A DNA stretch of 64,000 nucleotides from Ruminococcus sp. (GTDB taxonomy: Bacteria > Bacillota > Clostridia > Oscillospirales > Ruminococcaceae). Position 1 is the stretch's first letter. The number at the start of each line of letters is the position of its first letter. Below, in pieces: positions 26,907-35,675 of the stretch. The stretch spans positions 1 to 64,000 of the forward strand of contig JALELB010000017.1 of assembly GCA_022768805.1 (NCBI GenBank), given 5' to 3'. The notes beneath the pieces were generated by a model. That model was not told the origin of the DNA. It ran no database searches and saw only the letters and a list, made by a program, of their open reading frames with translations. Made by a program: the position numbers and the translations under genes.

Positions 26907-27353
26907 ATGAAGCTTACCGAAAAAATGTCTTATTTGCAGGGCCTGCTGGACGGTCTGGAAGTGGATACCTCCACCAAGGAGGGCAAGGCACTGATGCAGA
27001 TGTCCGATGTAATGCAGGAAATGGTGATGTATGTGGAGGATCTGCAGGCACAGGTGGATGAGCTTACCGAGCTTTGCGATATTCTGGATGCTGATCTGGG
27101 AGACGTGGAAGAAGAAGTGTTTGACCTCGACGATGACTGCTGCTGTGAGGATGACGACTGCGACTGTGACTTTGATGATGATGACGAGATGTATGAAGTC
27201 TGCTGTCCGGGCTGCGGGGACACCATCCTGCTGAATGACAGCATTCTGGAGGAGGGCTCCATGGAGTGCCCCAACTGCGGTGAAACCCTGGAGTTTGACT
27301 ACGATGATCTTGTCATTGAAGACGCAGAGGATTCTGACGAAACAGACGAGTAA
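26907..27353 (+). CDS. Acidic zinc-ribbon protein (CD1247 N-terminal-domain type)
   Basis: 148 residues. The first 70 form a helical, probably coiled-coil part; residues 72-95 are an extremely acidic Asp/Cys tract; a zinc ribbon uses Cys100, Cys103, Cys121 and Cys124; the tail is acidic. This is the layout of CD1247-type proteins that follow efp in many Clostridia. Function unknown. It lies 44 bases after efp with GAAAGGGG ahead of the start. Confidence 0.8.
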   Translation: MKLTEKMSYLQGLLDGLEVDTSTKEGKALMQMSDVMQEMVMYVEDLQAQVDELTELCDILDADLGDVEEEVFDLDDDCCCEDDDCDCDFDDDDEMYEVCCPGCGDTILLNDSILEEGSMECPNCGETLEFDYDDLVIEDAEDSDETDE

Positions 27354-27376
27354 ACGCTCCGTAAACTGAATAGAAG

Positions 27377-27499
27377 AACGTTTCAGGGCGAGGTGCAATT
27401 CCTCACCGGTGGTGATGCGGCGTGCCGCAAAGTCCACGAGCCGAAAGGCTGAATCGGTGCAAATCCGATACCGACGGTTATAGTCCGGATGAAAGAAAC
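27377..27499 (+). promoter_or_regulatory. FMN riboswitch (RFN element)
   Basis: The conserved core blocks are all present in order: TTCAGGGCGAGGTG, ATTCCTCACCGG, AAAGTCCACGAGC, GGTGCAAATCC and ACGGTTATAGTCCGGATGAAAGA. P1 is closed by GTTTC (27380-27384) and GAAAC (27495-27499). It senses FMN and is expected to cut off the downstream riboflavin transporter gene. Confidence 0.97.
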
Positions 27500-27521
27500 A
27501 AAACGCAGAACTGCGTTTTTT

Positions 27522-27549
27522 CGCCCATACACACGTATGGGCGTTTTTT
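27522..27549 (+). terminator. Terminator of the FMN riboswitch expression platform
   Basis: 9-base-pair stem (27522-27530 with 27535-27543), 4-base loop and six T. Just upstream a second hairpin (27500-27508 with 27511-27519) also ends in a T run, so the platform has two stacked hairpins. Confidence 0.9.
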
Positions 27550-27572
27550 ATTAGGAAAAGGAGTTTTTTATT

Positions 27573-28247
27573 ATGGAACACGCAACACAAAACACAAAGG
27601 TAAAGCACAGAGTGGATGTAAAGCAGCTGGTGGTACTGGCACTGCTTTCGGCGATGGGGTTTATTTCCCTGTTTCTGGTGGATATTCCGGTTTACGGCTT
27701 TCTGTCCTATGAGCCCAAGGATATCTTTATTACCCTGGGCGGATTTTTATACGGTCCCATGGCGACGGTATGCATGTCGGTGGTGATTTCCTTCCTGGAG
27801 TTTGTGACCATCAGCACCACCGGTCCCATTGGCTTGCTGATGAATATTCTGTCCACGGTGGCCTTTGCCGCTCCGGCAGCCATCATCTACCGGCGGCACA
27901 GAACCATGCAGGCGGCGCTGGTGAGTCTGCTCAGCGGTACCCTGCTGATGACGGTGGTAATGCTGCTGTGGAATTACCTGGTAACTCCCCTGTATATGGG
28001 GACCCCCAGAGAGGCGGTTGCGGCTATGCTTCTGCCCATATTCCTTCCCTTCAATCTGGCAAAGGCCGGGCTGAACAGCGCACTGACCTTGCTGCTGTAT
28101 AAACCCTTTGTCACCATGCTTCGGATGCTGCATTTTGTAGAGCCCAAGACAGCTCCTACAACCGGTTCCCGCCGGGTGAGTCTGTTTTCCATTCTCGTCG
28201 CAGCATTTCTGCTGGTGACCTGCATAGCGTTCCTCATGGTACACTAA
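27573..28247 (+). CDS. ribU: Riboflavin ECF-transporter S component RibU
   Basis: 224 residues with about six membrane helices; the first helix region carries ALLSAMGFISLFL, close to the alanine-rich motif that contacts EcfT, and YEPKDIFITLGGFLYGP is typical of RibU. The FMN riboswitch directly upstream fixes the substrate as riboflavin. Its energising module is most likely ecfA1-ecfA2-ecfT at 52.0-54.5 kb. An extra C-terminal hydrophobic segment (about 200-222) is present. Confidence 0.95.
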   Translation: MEHATQNTKVKHRVDVKQLVVLALLSAMGFISLFLVDIPVYGFLSYEPKDIFITLGGFLYGPMATVCMSVVISFLEFVTISTTGPIGLLMNILSTVAFAAPAAIIYRRHRTMQAALVSLLSGTLLMTVVMLLWNYLVTPLYMGTPREAVAAMLLPIFLPFNLAKAGLNSALTLLLYKPFVTMLRMLHFVEPKTAPTTGSRRVSLFSILVAAFLLVTCIAFLMVH

Positions 28248-28261
28248 CCACATAAAACCAG

Positions 28262-28298
28262 ACCCCTCCGCATATATTGATGGCGGAGGGGTTCTTTT
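28262..28298 (+). terminator. Terminator after ribU whose 3' arm holds the next gene's ribosome binding site
   Basis: 10-base-pair stem (28262-28271 with 28283-28292), 11-base loop, then TCTTTTT. The GGAGGGG at 28285-28291, part of the stem, is 8 bases from the ATG at 28300. Confidence 0.8.
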
Positions 28299-28299
28299 T

Positions 28300-29505
28300 A
28301 TGAAAAAGTGTATTTGCCTGCTGGCGGTGTTTCTGATGGGCTGCTCCCCGGGGGTCAGTTCCTCCGGATCCGGCAGCGGTATCTGCCTGTCCCTGCAGGA
28401 ACAGACTCTTGCACAGCTGCATCTGCCGGCACAGCAGAGCCGGACTCCGGTGGTAGCCGCATGGCTTACGGCAGATTCCCTGTCGGACATGCTCAGCGGA
28501 GCAACAGAGCTTGCGTTCCGGCAGGCCGTCCGGGAGGAGCTGACCTGGCTTGCAGACAAGGGTTTTACGGATGTGTTTGTACAGGTGCGCAGCAACGGTG
28601 ACGCCTATTATGCATCCCGGGTATATCCCCGGGCGGCAGCGTGGACCCAGACCTTTGATCCGCTGGCAGTGCTGCTGGAGGAAAACCGGGATACGGGGCT
28701 GCATATCCATGCCTGGATCAATCCTTATCGCTGTCAGACGGTGAAGCAGATGGAAGAGGTGCCGGATACATACTCCACCAGGAGCTGGACACAGGCAGGA
28801 GAGGACGCCATTGTGCAGGTTTCCGGCAGATGGTTTCTCAATCCGGGAGATGGGGAGGCTCAGGAGCTGATTCTGACAGGAGCGGAGGAGCTGCTGACGG
28901 GTTATGCCCTTGCAGGGCTTCACATTGACGACTATTTTTATCCTACCACAGAGCCGGAGTTTGATGCAGCGGCCTTCGGGGCCTCTCAGTCGGAGAAGCT
29001 GGCAGACTGGCGCACAGAACAGGTAAACCAGCTGGTTGCCGGGCTGTATGCTCTGACCCACAGTGCCGGGTTAATCTTCAGCATCAGTCCTCGGGGAGAT
29101 CCCGCAGCCAGCGCCCGGCTTTTGTATGCGGATCCGGAAACCTGGTGTTCCCAGCCGGGATACTGCGACTGGATTCTGCCCCAGCTGTACTATGGCTTTG
29201 CACATGAAACCTGCGGCTTTGCGGAAATGCTGGAGCTTTGGCAGGGTATGCTCCGGACGGACCAGGTGCGGCTGATTCCCGGTATATGCACCTATAAGGT
29301 GGGACAGGCTGACAGCTGGGCAGGCTCCGGCAGACTGGAATGGATCCGGGAGCGGAATATCCCTGCACGGGAGGCCGCTGCGGTGCTGGATGCGGGACTA
29401 GAGGGGGTGGCAGTATACAGCAGCGCCTCCACCCGCACCCTGGATAAGGCGGAGATGGAGGCGCTGGAACAGCAGCTGTATCGATTTACGCAAGAGCAGC
29501 CCTGA
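28300..29505 (+). CDS. Family-10-like glycoside hydrolase (GHL10/DUF187) lipoprotein
   Basis: 401 residues. Short signal with lipobox FLMGC (Cys15). The body matches the YngK/DUF187 group of (beta/alpha)8 proteins: [36 protein letters not shown] and ISPRGDP. Related proteins are thought to cut peptidoglycan or glycan chains; activity is not shown here. I see no promoter between the ribU terminator and the start. The 3' end overlaps the convergent metK by 20 bases. Confidence 0.85.
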   Translation: MKKCICLLAVFLMGCSPGVSSSGSGSGICLSLQEQTLAQLHLPAQQSRTPVVAAWLTADSLSDMLSGATELAFRQAVREELTWLADKGFTDVFVQVRSNGDAYYASRVYPRAAAWTQTFDPLAVLLEENRDTGLHIHAWINPYRCQTVKQMEEVPDTYSTRSWTQAGEDAIVQVSGRWFLNPGDGEAQELILTGAEELLTGYALAGLHIDDYFYPTTEPEFDAAAFGASQSEKLADWRTEQVNQLVAGLYALTHSAGLIFSISPRGDPAASARLLYADPETWCSQPGYCDWILPQLYYGFAHETCGFAEMLELWQGMLRTDQVRLIPGICTYKVGQADSWAGSGRLEWIRERNIPAREAAAVLDAGLEGVAVYSSASTRTLDKAEMEALEQQLYRFTQEQP

Positions 29506-30661
29506 GCGCGTCCGCCATGTCGGTGCGCTCCCATGCCACCTGCAGATCCTCACGACCCATGTGGCCATAGGCGGCAAGCTGACGGTACTGGGGCTTTTTC
29601 AGCTTCAGCTTGCGGATAATGGCAGCAGGCCGCAGATCGAATACCTTGTCCACAGCCCGGGCAATGGCGCTTTCCTCTGCCTTGCCGGTGCCGAAGGTGT
29701 CCACCAGAATGGAAACCGGCTTTGCCACGCCGATGGCGTAGGCAAGCTGAACCTCGCACTTGTCTGCCAGCCCGGCAGCCACGATATTCTTGGCGATATA
29801 CCGTGCCGCATAGGCAGCAGAACGGTCAACCTTGGTGGGGTCCTTTCCGCTGAAGGCGCCGCCCCCGTGCCGGGAATAGCCACCGTAGGTGTCCACGATG
29901 ATCTTCCGGCCGGTGAGTCCGCTGTCCCCCTGGGGGCCGCCGATGACAAATCTGCCGGTGGGGTTGATGAAGTATTTGGTATCTGCATCCATCAGCTCCG
30001 CCGGGATTACCGGCTTGATGACATATTCCAGAATATCCTCCCGGATCTGCTCCAGGGGAATCTCCGGGGCATGCTGGGAGGAAACCACGATGGCATCCAG
30101 CCGCACCGGCTTGCCGTCGTCATATTCTACTGTGACCTGGGTCTTGCCATCCGGCCGCAGATACCGCAGGGTACCGTCCTTCCGGACAGCGGTCAGCTGC
30201 ATAGCCAGCCGGTGGGCCAGGGAAATGGGCATGGGCATCAGCTCCGGGGTTTCGTTGCAGGCATAGCCGAACATAATGCCCTGATCTCCGGCGCCGTTGC
30301 CTGCGTCAGCATCCTCCCCTTCCTTGGACTCCAGAGCCTCGTTGACACCCATGGCAATATCACAGGACTGCTCGTCAATGGAGGTGAGAATGGAGCAGGT
30401 ATGGCCGTCAAAGCCGTACTTTGCCCGGTCGTAGCCGATGTCCACGATTACCTCTCGGGCGATCCGGGGAATATCAATGTCCGCAGTGGTGCTGATCTCA
30501 CCCATGCACAGCACCATACCGGTGGTGCAGCAGGTTTCACAAGCCACTCTGCCGTCAGGATCCTGTTCCAGGATAGCGTCCAGGATGGCGTCAGAGATCT
30601 GGTCACAGATCTTGTCCGGATGCCCCTCGGTAACGGATTCGGACGTAAAGAATTTTTTCAT
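29486..30661 (-). CDS. metK: S-adenosylmethionine synthetase
   Basis: 391 residues. The start [28 protein letters not shown] and [19 protein letters not shown] are signatures of MetK, which joins ATP and methionine. The start is at 30661, with GGAGG upstream on the complementary strand; an in-frame extension to 30730 overlaps the riboswitch terminator. The product feeds the many SAM-dependent enzymes in this window and also controls this gene through the SAM-I riboswitch. Confidence 0.97.
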   Translation of the reverse strand: MKKFFTSESVTEGHPDKICDQISDAILDAILEQDPDGRVACETCCTTGMVLCMGEISTTADIDIPRIAREVIVDIGYDRAKYGFDGHTCSILTSIDEQSCDIAMGVNEALESKEGEDADAGNGAGDQGIMFGYACNETPELMPMPISLAHRLAMQLTAVRKDGTLRYLRPDGKTQVTVEYDDGKPVRLDAIVVSSQHAPEIPLEQIREDILEYVIKPVIPAELMDADTKYFINPTGRFVIGGPQGDSGLTGRKIIVDTYGGYSRHGGGAFSGKDPTKVDRSAAYAARYIAKNIVAAGLADKCEVQLAYAIGVAKPVSILVDTFGTGKAEESAIARAVDKVFDLRPAAIIRKLKLKKPQYRQLAAYGHMGREDLQVAWERTDMADALRAALA

Positions 30662-30709
30662 GTTTGCATTCCTCCAATAAAGGCAGCAGACGTGTTTATA
30701 CGGTGCTGC

Positions 30710-30738
30710 AAAATAAAAAGCGCTCAACATGAGCGCTT
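30710..30738 (-). terminator. Terminator of the SAM-I riboswitch
   Basis: 8-9-base-pair stem (30719-30726 with 30730-30737), 3-base loop, followed on the - strand by TTTTTATTTT. Confidence 0.9.
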
Positions 30739-30865
30739 GTGAGTTCCGTATTCACAAACCTCATCTCTCGGATGCAAGCATCCGCAGGAATTAGCACCTT
30801 TCTCGAATATGAGCGGTTGCCGGGCGTCACAGGACCAGTTCCTCAGCCTCTCTTGATAAGGGTAT
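30738..30865 (-). promoter_or_regulatory. SAM-I (S-box) riboswitch upstream of metK
   Basis: On the - strand the conserved blocks CTTATCAAGAGAGG, CTGAGGAACTGGTCC, GACGCCCGGCAACC, AAGGTGCTAATTCC and GATGAG occur in order. A CTTGTGAG/TTCACAAA pairing in the platform can compete with the terminator at 30719-30737. SAM binding is expected to cause termination before metK. Confidence 0.97.
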
Positions 30866-30871
30866 GTATCT

Positions 30872-30900
30872 ATTATATCACAGGAATCGACAGCTGTCAA
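30872..30900 (-). promoter_or_regulatory. Consensus sigma-A promoter for metK
   Basis: On the - strand TTGACA (30900-30895), 17-base spacer, TATAAT (30877-30872): a full consensus match. Confidence 0.92.
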
Positions 30901-30931
30901 GGTTTCCTGTCCAGAAAGGATGGATCATTTC

Positions 30932-31942
30932 ATGCGAATTCTTACCACCGTATCCGCCTTTGCGGCATGCTTTACTCTGCTGCCTGCCGCAGTGTTGCTG
31001 ACCCGGGGAAATGTGCCGGCAGAAAGCATGCCCCGGCAGGAAACCTCCGCCGCTGCGCCGGTTACTGAGCCAGCTCGGCAGGCAGATTCCATGGATAGTT
31101 ACCGGGTTTTGGATATTACCACCGGCACCGTGCTGGAGATTTCCACCCGGGATTACGTGATCGGTGCCGTATGTGCAGAAATGCCTGCCACCTTTGAGCC
31201 GGAAGCCCTCAAGGCCCAGGCTGTGGCTGCCCATACCTATGCAGAGCGGCAGCGCCGGAGTGAAGCCCATTCTCCCACGGCGGAGCTGTGCGGGGCGGAT
31301 TTTTCCAACGACACCCGGCACTATCAGGGGTATTATACCCTGGAGCAGATCAAGAACTGCTATGGCGACAGCTTCGATGTCTATTACCCAAAAGTGGAGG
31401 CGGCGGTGGATGCGGTGCTGGGGGAGATTCTTTGTTATCACGATGCGCCCATCATTGCTGCCTTTCATTCTCTGTCCACCGGGGTGACGGAGGATGCTGC
31501 CCAGGTATGGGGCAGTGCGGTGCCCTATCTGGTATCCGTGGACAGTCCGGCGGACTGTGATGCGCCCCGCTACCGGGAGGAGATCACCCTGACAGCGGAG
31601 GCGGTCAGGGAAAAGCTGCTGACTGCCGTGCCGGAGCTGAAGCTGCCGGAAAAGCCGGAGGAGTGGTTCGGCAGGGCAGAGCAGACAAAGTCCGGCACCG
31701 TCTGCACCATGCAGGTGGGGGATCAGTCCCTGGGCGGGCAGACCCTCCGGGCGGCATTCGGCCTGCGTTCTGCGGCCTTTACCGTTTCCCTGAAGGAGGA
31801 CAGCTTTACCTTTGTCACAAGGGGCTATGGTCACGGTGTAGGCATGAGTCAGTACGGTGCCAATGCTATGGCGGCGGAGGGCAGCAGCTACGCAGAAATT
31901 CTTGCCCATTATTATCCGGGCACCACGCTTACTGCCATATAG
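30932..31942 (+). CDS. spoIID: Stage II sporulation protein D (SpoIID/LytB)
   Basis: 336 residues: signal anchor (about 1-24), Ala/Thr-rich linker, then the SpoIID amidase-enhancer domain with EMPATFEPEALKAQAVAAHTY, AFHSLSTG and the C-terminal GYGHGVGMSQYGA. SpoIID is a lytic transglycosylase that thins peptidoglycan during engulfment. The ATG at 30932 is preferred because AAAGGA (30915-30920) overlaps the ATG at 30920. No sigma-A promoter is clear; a mother-cell sigma would be expected. Confidence 0.92.
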   Translation: MRILTTVSAFAACFTLLPAAVLLTRGNVPAESMPRQETSAAAPVTEPARQADSMDSYRVLDITTGTVLEISTRDYVIGAVCAEMPATFEPEALKAQAVAAHTYAERQRRSEAHSPTAELCGADFSNDTRHYQGYYTLEQIKNCYGDSFDVYYPKVEAAVDAVLGEILCYHDAPIIAAFHSLSTGVTEDAAQVWGSAVPYLVSVDSPADCDAPRYREEITLTAEAVREKLLTAVPELKLPEKPEEWFGRAEQTKSGTVCTMQVGDQSLGGQTLRAAFGLRSAAFTVSLKEDSFTFVTRGYGHGVGMSQYGANAMAAEGSSYAEILAHYYPGTTLTAI

Positions 31943-31985
31943 CAAAAGCGCAGACGATGCTGCATCGCCTGCGCTTTGCTTTATT
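31941..31985. terminator. Long hairpin between spoIID and the GH5 gene
   Basis: An almost perfect inverted repeat (AGCAAAAGCGCAG..GATG with CATCG.CTGCGCTTTGCT, about 31941-31980) lies between the two convergent stops. It is T-rich on the + side and may stop transcription from both sides. Confidence 0.8.
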
Positions 31986-33120
31986 TGCTTTCCAGTCCCT
32001 TCATGAGGGCGTCTACGATTTCCGGGTACTCCCACTGCATAGTGCTGCGATTGAACAGGCCAAATGCCTCACCGGAGCTGAATGCATTGTTGTCCCACCA
32101 GATACAGGGAATGCCTGCCTTGGAGGCTGCTGCGGTATAGGCGGTTGCCCATTCACAGCGATCCTCGGTGTTGTATTTGTTCCGGGCGCCGAATTCTCCG
32201 ATGATGACAGCGTGTCCCTTTTCCAGGAAGTACTGGTTCAGGTTCTGCATCAGGCTTTCAATCTGGGCTGCATCGCCCGCAGGATCATAGTCAAAGGTAC
32301 CCTTTGCGTTGAGTGCGAAATTATAGGGGGTGTATGCGTGAATGGAGACGATAACCTTGTCATCCTCCGGAATGACAAATTCACTGAGCACGTCCGTAGT
32401 AGAAGCTGCTGCATAGGTGGGGATCATGACACAGCGCTTAGGATTGTTGCCGCCGCTGCTGCGGATGGTTTCCACAAAGGCAGCGTTCAGCTGGTTGATG
32501 ACATCCCGGGCCTCCGGGTTGCCGCCGCTCCACTCGTTGGGGGTGTCCACCATACGGGGCTCGTTCATGCCCTCAAAGATCAGATGCTCGTCATAGCCCT
32601 CAAACCGGGCAGCGATCTGCTTCCAGATGGCAACCAGCTCTGCCTTGGCGGAGTCCAGATTGTCATAGGAGGGGAAATGCCAGTCCTCGTGGTGCAGATT
32701 GATGATGCAGTACAGGTCGTTGTTGATGACGTAGTCCACAACCTCCTGTACCCGGTTGAGCCATTCCTCGTTGATCTTGTAGTCCGGCGCATCCCCCAGA
32801 TGCCCGGTCCAGGTGACGGGAACCCGGATCACGTTGAAGCCCTTTTCCTTTACCGCCTTAATCATATCCTCGGTGGTTTTGGGATTGCCCCAGCTGGTTT
32901 CCGCACTGAGGGGATCATCCTTTGTACCGCCAGTGGCGTCCAGGGTATTGCCCAGATTCCAGCCGATTTTCAGCTCCTGCACCAGTTGGGTGCCGGTGAG
33001 ATCCCGCATTTCCTTGATCTTGTTTTCTTCTTCCTGTTTGCCGCAGCCTGCCAGCAGGCTCAGACTCATGACGCCGGTCAGACATAGGGCCGCCAGCTTC
33101 TTTAGATGTGTTTTAATCAT
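31981..33120 (-). CDS. GH5 endoglucanase-type lipoprotein
   Basis: 379 residues. Signal peptide with lipobox LLAGC (Cys26). A single GH5 (beta/alpha)8 domain from about 45: GWNLGNTLDA (53-62), NLHHEDW, acid/base Glu187 in GMNEP and nucleophile Glu309 in IIGEFG. The set resembles subfamily 4, which includes cellulases, xyloglucanases and related enzymes. There is no dockerin or carbohydrate-binding module, so the enzyme is held on the cell surface by lipid. GGGGGA precedes the ATG. It follows the acyl-CoA synthetase fusion gene by 17 bases, so it is probably the last gene of that operon. Confidence 0.92.
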   Translation of the reverse strand: MIKTHLKKLAALCLTGVMSLSLLAGCGKQEEENKIKEMRDLTGTQLVQELKIGWNLGNTLDATGGTKDDPLSAETSWGNPKTTEDMIKAVKEKGFNVIRVPVTWTGHLGDAPDYKINEEWLNRVQEVVDYVINNDLYCIINLHHEDWHFPSYDNLDSAKAELVAIWKQIAARFEGYDEHLIFEGMNEPRMVDTPNEWSGGNPEARDVINQLNAAFVETIRSSGGNNPKRCVMIPTYAAASTTDVLSEFVIPEDDKVIVSIHAYTPYNFALNAKGTFDYDPAGDAAQIESLMQNLNQYFLEKGHAVIIGEFGARNKYNTEDRCEWATAYTAAASKAGIPCIWWDNNAFSSGEAFGLFNRSTMQWEYPEIVDALMKGLESK

Positions 33121-33137
33121 AATTCCCCCTAATTGTT

Positions 33138-35660
33138 TTATGCAGTGACAATCTTGCTTGCCTGCTGCAGATTCAGCTTTTCCACGGCTGCTTCACGCAT
33201 TTTGTATTTCAGAATCTTGCCTGCCGCATTCATGGGGAATTCCGTAACGAAATCCACATATCTGGGCACCTTATGCTTTGCCATGTGATCCAGCACATAC
33301 TGCTTGATTTCTTCTTCTGTACAGCTTTCCCCGTCGTTGAGAATGATGCAGGCCATAATCTCCTCGCCGTACTGCTTGTCCGGCACGCCGATGACCTGAA
33401 CGTCCTTTACCTTCGGATGGGTGTAGAGGAAGTCCTCGATTTCCTTGGGGTAGATATTCTCGCCGCCCCGGATAATCATATCCTTGATCCGGCCGGTAAT
33501 CTTGTAATAGCCCTTCTTGGTGCGCCGTGCCAGATCTCCCGTATGGAGCCAGCCGTTTTCGTCAATAGCCGCAGCAGTTGCCTCCGGCATTTTGTAGTAG
33601 CCCTTCATGATGTTGTAGCCCCGGGCAACGAATTCGCCGTCCACCTCGTCCGGCAGATCCTCGCCGGTTTCCGGATCCACGATCTTGCATTCTACGCCGA
33701 AGATGGGGCCGCCCACCGTGTTGACCCGGTCCTCGATGGTGTCGGTGGTCTTGCTCATTGTGGTAGCGGGAGAAGCCTCCGTCTGGCCGTAGGTGATGCA
33801 GATTTCGTCCATATGCATCTTCTCGATGACCTCCTGCATGGTCTTGATGGGGCAGGGGGAGCCGGCCATAATGCCGGTGCGCATATGGGAGAAGTCGGTC
33901 TTTTCAAAGTCCGGATGCCCCAGCATGGCAATGAACATGGTGGGAACCCCGTGGAATGCGGTGATCTTCTCCTTGTTGATGCAGGCCAGTCCCTTTCTGG
34001 GAGAGAAGGCAGTGATGGGGGACATGGTGGTGCCATGGGTCATGGATGCAGTCATCGCCAGTACCATGCCGAAGCAGTGGAACATGGGCACCTGAATCAT
34101 CATCCGGTCTGCGGTGGACAGATCCATGCAGTCGCCGATGGCCTTGCCGTTGTTGACCACGTTGTAGTGGGTGAGCATAACTCCCTTGGGGAAGCCGGTG
34201 GTGCCGGAGGTGTACTGCATATTGCACACGTCGTTCTTGTCGATGGTGCGGCGCCGTGCCTCAACCTCGCTGTAGGGAACCTGTTCCGCCAGCGCCATTG
34301 CCTCATCCCAGGTGTAGCAGCCCGGCTGCTTGGAGTCGGTGGTGATGATATTCTTGAGGAAGGGGAACTTCTTGGATTCCAGCTTGCCCGGCGCACAGGT
34401 TGCCAGCTCCGGACAAAGCTCCTTCATGATGCCCACATAGTCCGAATCCTTATAGCCATCGATCATGACCAGAGTGTGGGTATCGGACTGGCGGAGCAGA
34501 TATTCTGCCTCGTGGATCTTGTATGCGGTGTTGACGGTTACCAGCACTGCGCCGATCTTGGTGGTTGCCCAGAAGGTAATATACCAAGCAGGCACATTGG
34601 TTGCCCAGATGGCAACATGATCCCCCTTGCGCACACCCATGGCGATGAGCGCCCGGGCAAAGGTATCCACATCGCTGCGGAATTCCGGATATGTCCGGGT
34701 GTAGTCCAGCTCGGTGTAGCGAAACGCGTACTGGGTGGGGAATTCCTCACACACCCGGTCCAGCACATCCGGGAAGGTGTAGTCAATGAGCCGCTCCTTG
34801 GGCCAGATATACTTGCCGGTTTTCCGGTTGTTGTCCTGAAGCGGATGCTTGTGCTTTCTGCGGAAGGGCTTCATGAATTCCGCATACTGGGGGAATACCA
34901 CGCCGGCGTCCAGCAGATTGGGCATCCAGAGCTTGACCCATTCCAGGGAGATATAGCCGGGATACTGGATGGACTTCAGGGCTTCGATCATCTCCTGAAT
35001 GGGCAGATCACCCTCGCCCATCATCTTGTAAACCACCTTGCCGTCTTCCATCACGCTGTCTTTGGTGTGGACATATTTGATGCGCTCTCCCAGGTTTGCA
35101 ACTGTCTGTTCCGGGGATTCTCCCGCAAAGCGGTAGGGGTGGTGCATATCCCACAGTGCAGCAATCTTGTGGCTGCCTACGTTGTCCAGCAGTGCCCGGA
35201 GCCGGCGGGTATCGCTGTAAACGCCGTTGGTCTCCACCAGCAGGGTGACATCATACTCCTCCGCAATGGGCGCCAGCTTTCTGAGCTGCTGTGCAACGTA
35301 AGCATCATCCACCTCTCCGTTAGGGGCAGCCTCCAGATCCGCCAGTACGCGGATGTAGGGGGCATTGATCTGCTGTGCCAGCTTGCAATATTCTGTCAGT
35401 TCTTCAATGGTTTCCGCTTCCCGTTCCCGGTTCTTCAGGCAGCAGCCGGAGGAAAGACAAGGAATTTCAATGTTCAGCGCCTTCAGCTTTGCCATGGTCT
35501 TGGGGCGGTTGGCCTCGGTGAAGGGCATTGCCTTATAGGCTGCAAAATCATCGCCCATGCCCCGGATCTCAATGCCGTCAAAGCCCAGATCCTTTGCCAT
35601 GGAGTAAATATCCACCCAGGAATAGTCCGGACAAGCGATGGTGGAAAAACTGATCTTCAT
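33138..35660 (-). CDS. Fusion: sugar-isomerase-type TIM barrel + acyl-CoA synthetase
   Basis: 840 residues in one uninterrupted frame. Residues 1-275 form a xylose-isomerase-like TIM barrel of the IolE/hydroxypyruvate isomerase group, with the metal-binding set Glu143, Asp171, His198 and Glu240 intact. Residues about 285-840 are a complete AMP-forming acyl-CoA synthetase: TSGTTGFPKG (484-493), YGQTEAS (624-630), HTGDL (706-710), GRIKDMIIRGGENIYP (723-738) and the catalytic Lys815 in AAGK. A linker of basic residues (267-290) joins them. AGGAGA precedes the ATG. Fifteen bases separate it from the upstream synthetase gene. Substrates are unknown. Confidence 0.9.
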   Translation of the reverse strand: MKISFSTIACPDYSWVDIYSMAKDLGFDGIEIRGMGDDFAAYKAMPFTEANRPKTMAKLKALNIEIPCLSSGCCLKNREREAETIEELTEYCKLAQQINAPYIRVLADLEAAPNGEVDDAYVAQQLRKLAPIAEEYDVTLLVETNGVYSDTRRLRALLDNVGSHKIAALWDMHHPYRFAGESPEQTVANLGERIKYVHTKDSVMEDGKVVYKMMGEGDLPIQEMIEALKSIQYPGYISLEWVKLWMPNLLDAGVVFPQYAEFMKPFRRKHKHPLQDNNRKTGKYIWPKERLIDYTFPDVLDRVCEEFPTQYAFRYTELDYTRTYPEFRSDVDTFARALIAMGVRKGDHVAIWATNVPAWYITFWATTKIGAVLVTVNTAYKIHEAEYLLRQSDTHTLVMIDGYKDSDYVGIMKELCPELATCAPGKLESKKFPFLKNIITTDSKQPGCYTWDEAMALAEQVPYSEVEARRRTIDKNDVCNMQYTSGTTGFPKGVMLTHYNVVNNGKAIGDCMDLSTADRMMIQVPMFHCFGMVLAMTASMTHGTTMSPITAFSPRKGLACINKEKITAFHGVPTMFIAMLGHPDFEKTDFSHMRTGIMAGSPCPIKTMQEVIEKMHMDEICITYGQTEASPATTMSKTTDTIEDRVNTVGGPIFGVECKIVDPETGEDLPDEVDGEFVARGYNIMKGYYKMPEATAAAIDENGWLHTGDLARRTKKGYYKITGRIKDMIIRGGENIYPKEIEDFLYTHPKVKDVQVIGVPDKQYGEEIMACIILNDGESCTEEEIKQYVLDHMAKHKVPRYVDFVTEFPMNAAGKILKYKMREAAVEKLNLQQASKIVTA

Positions 35661-35675
35661 AACTAAAATCTCTCC

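Noticed and set aside
33273..35666. Open + strand frame of about 800 codons opposite the TIM barrel-synthetase fusion
   Set aside because: No motifs, no ribosome binding site, and the opposite strand encodes an intact two-domain enzyme.
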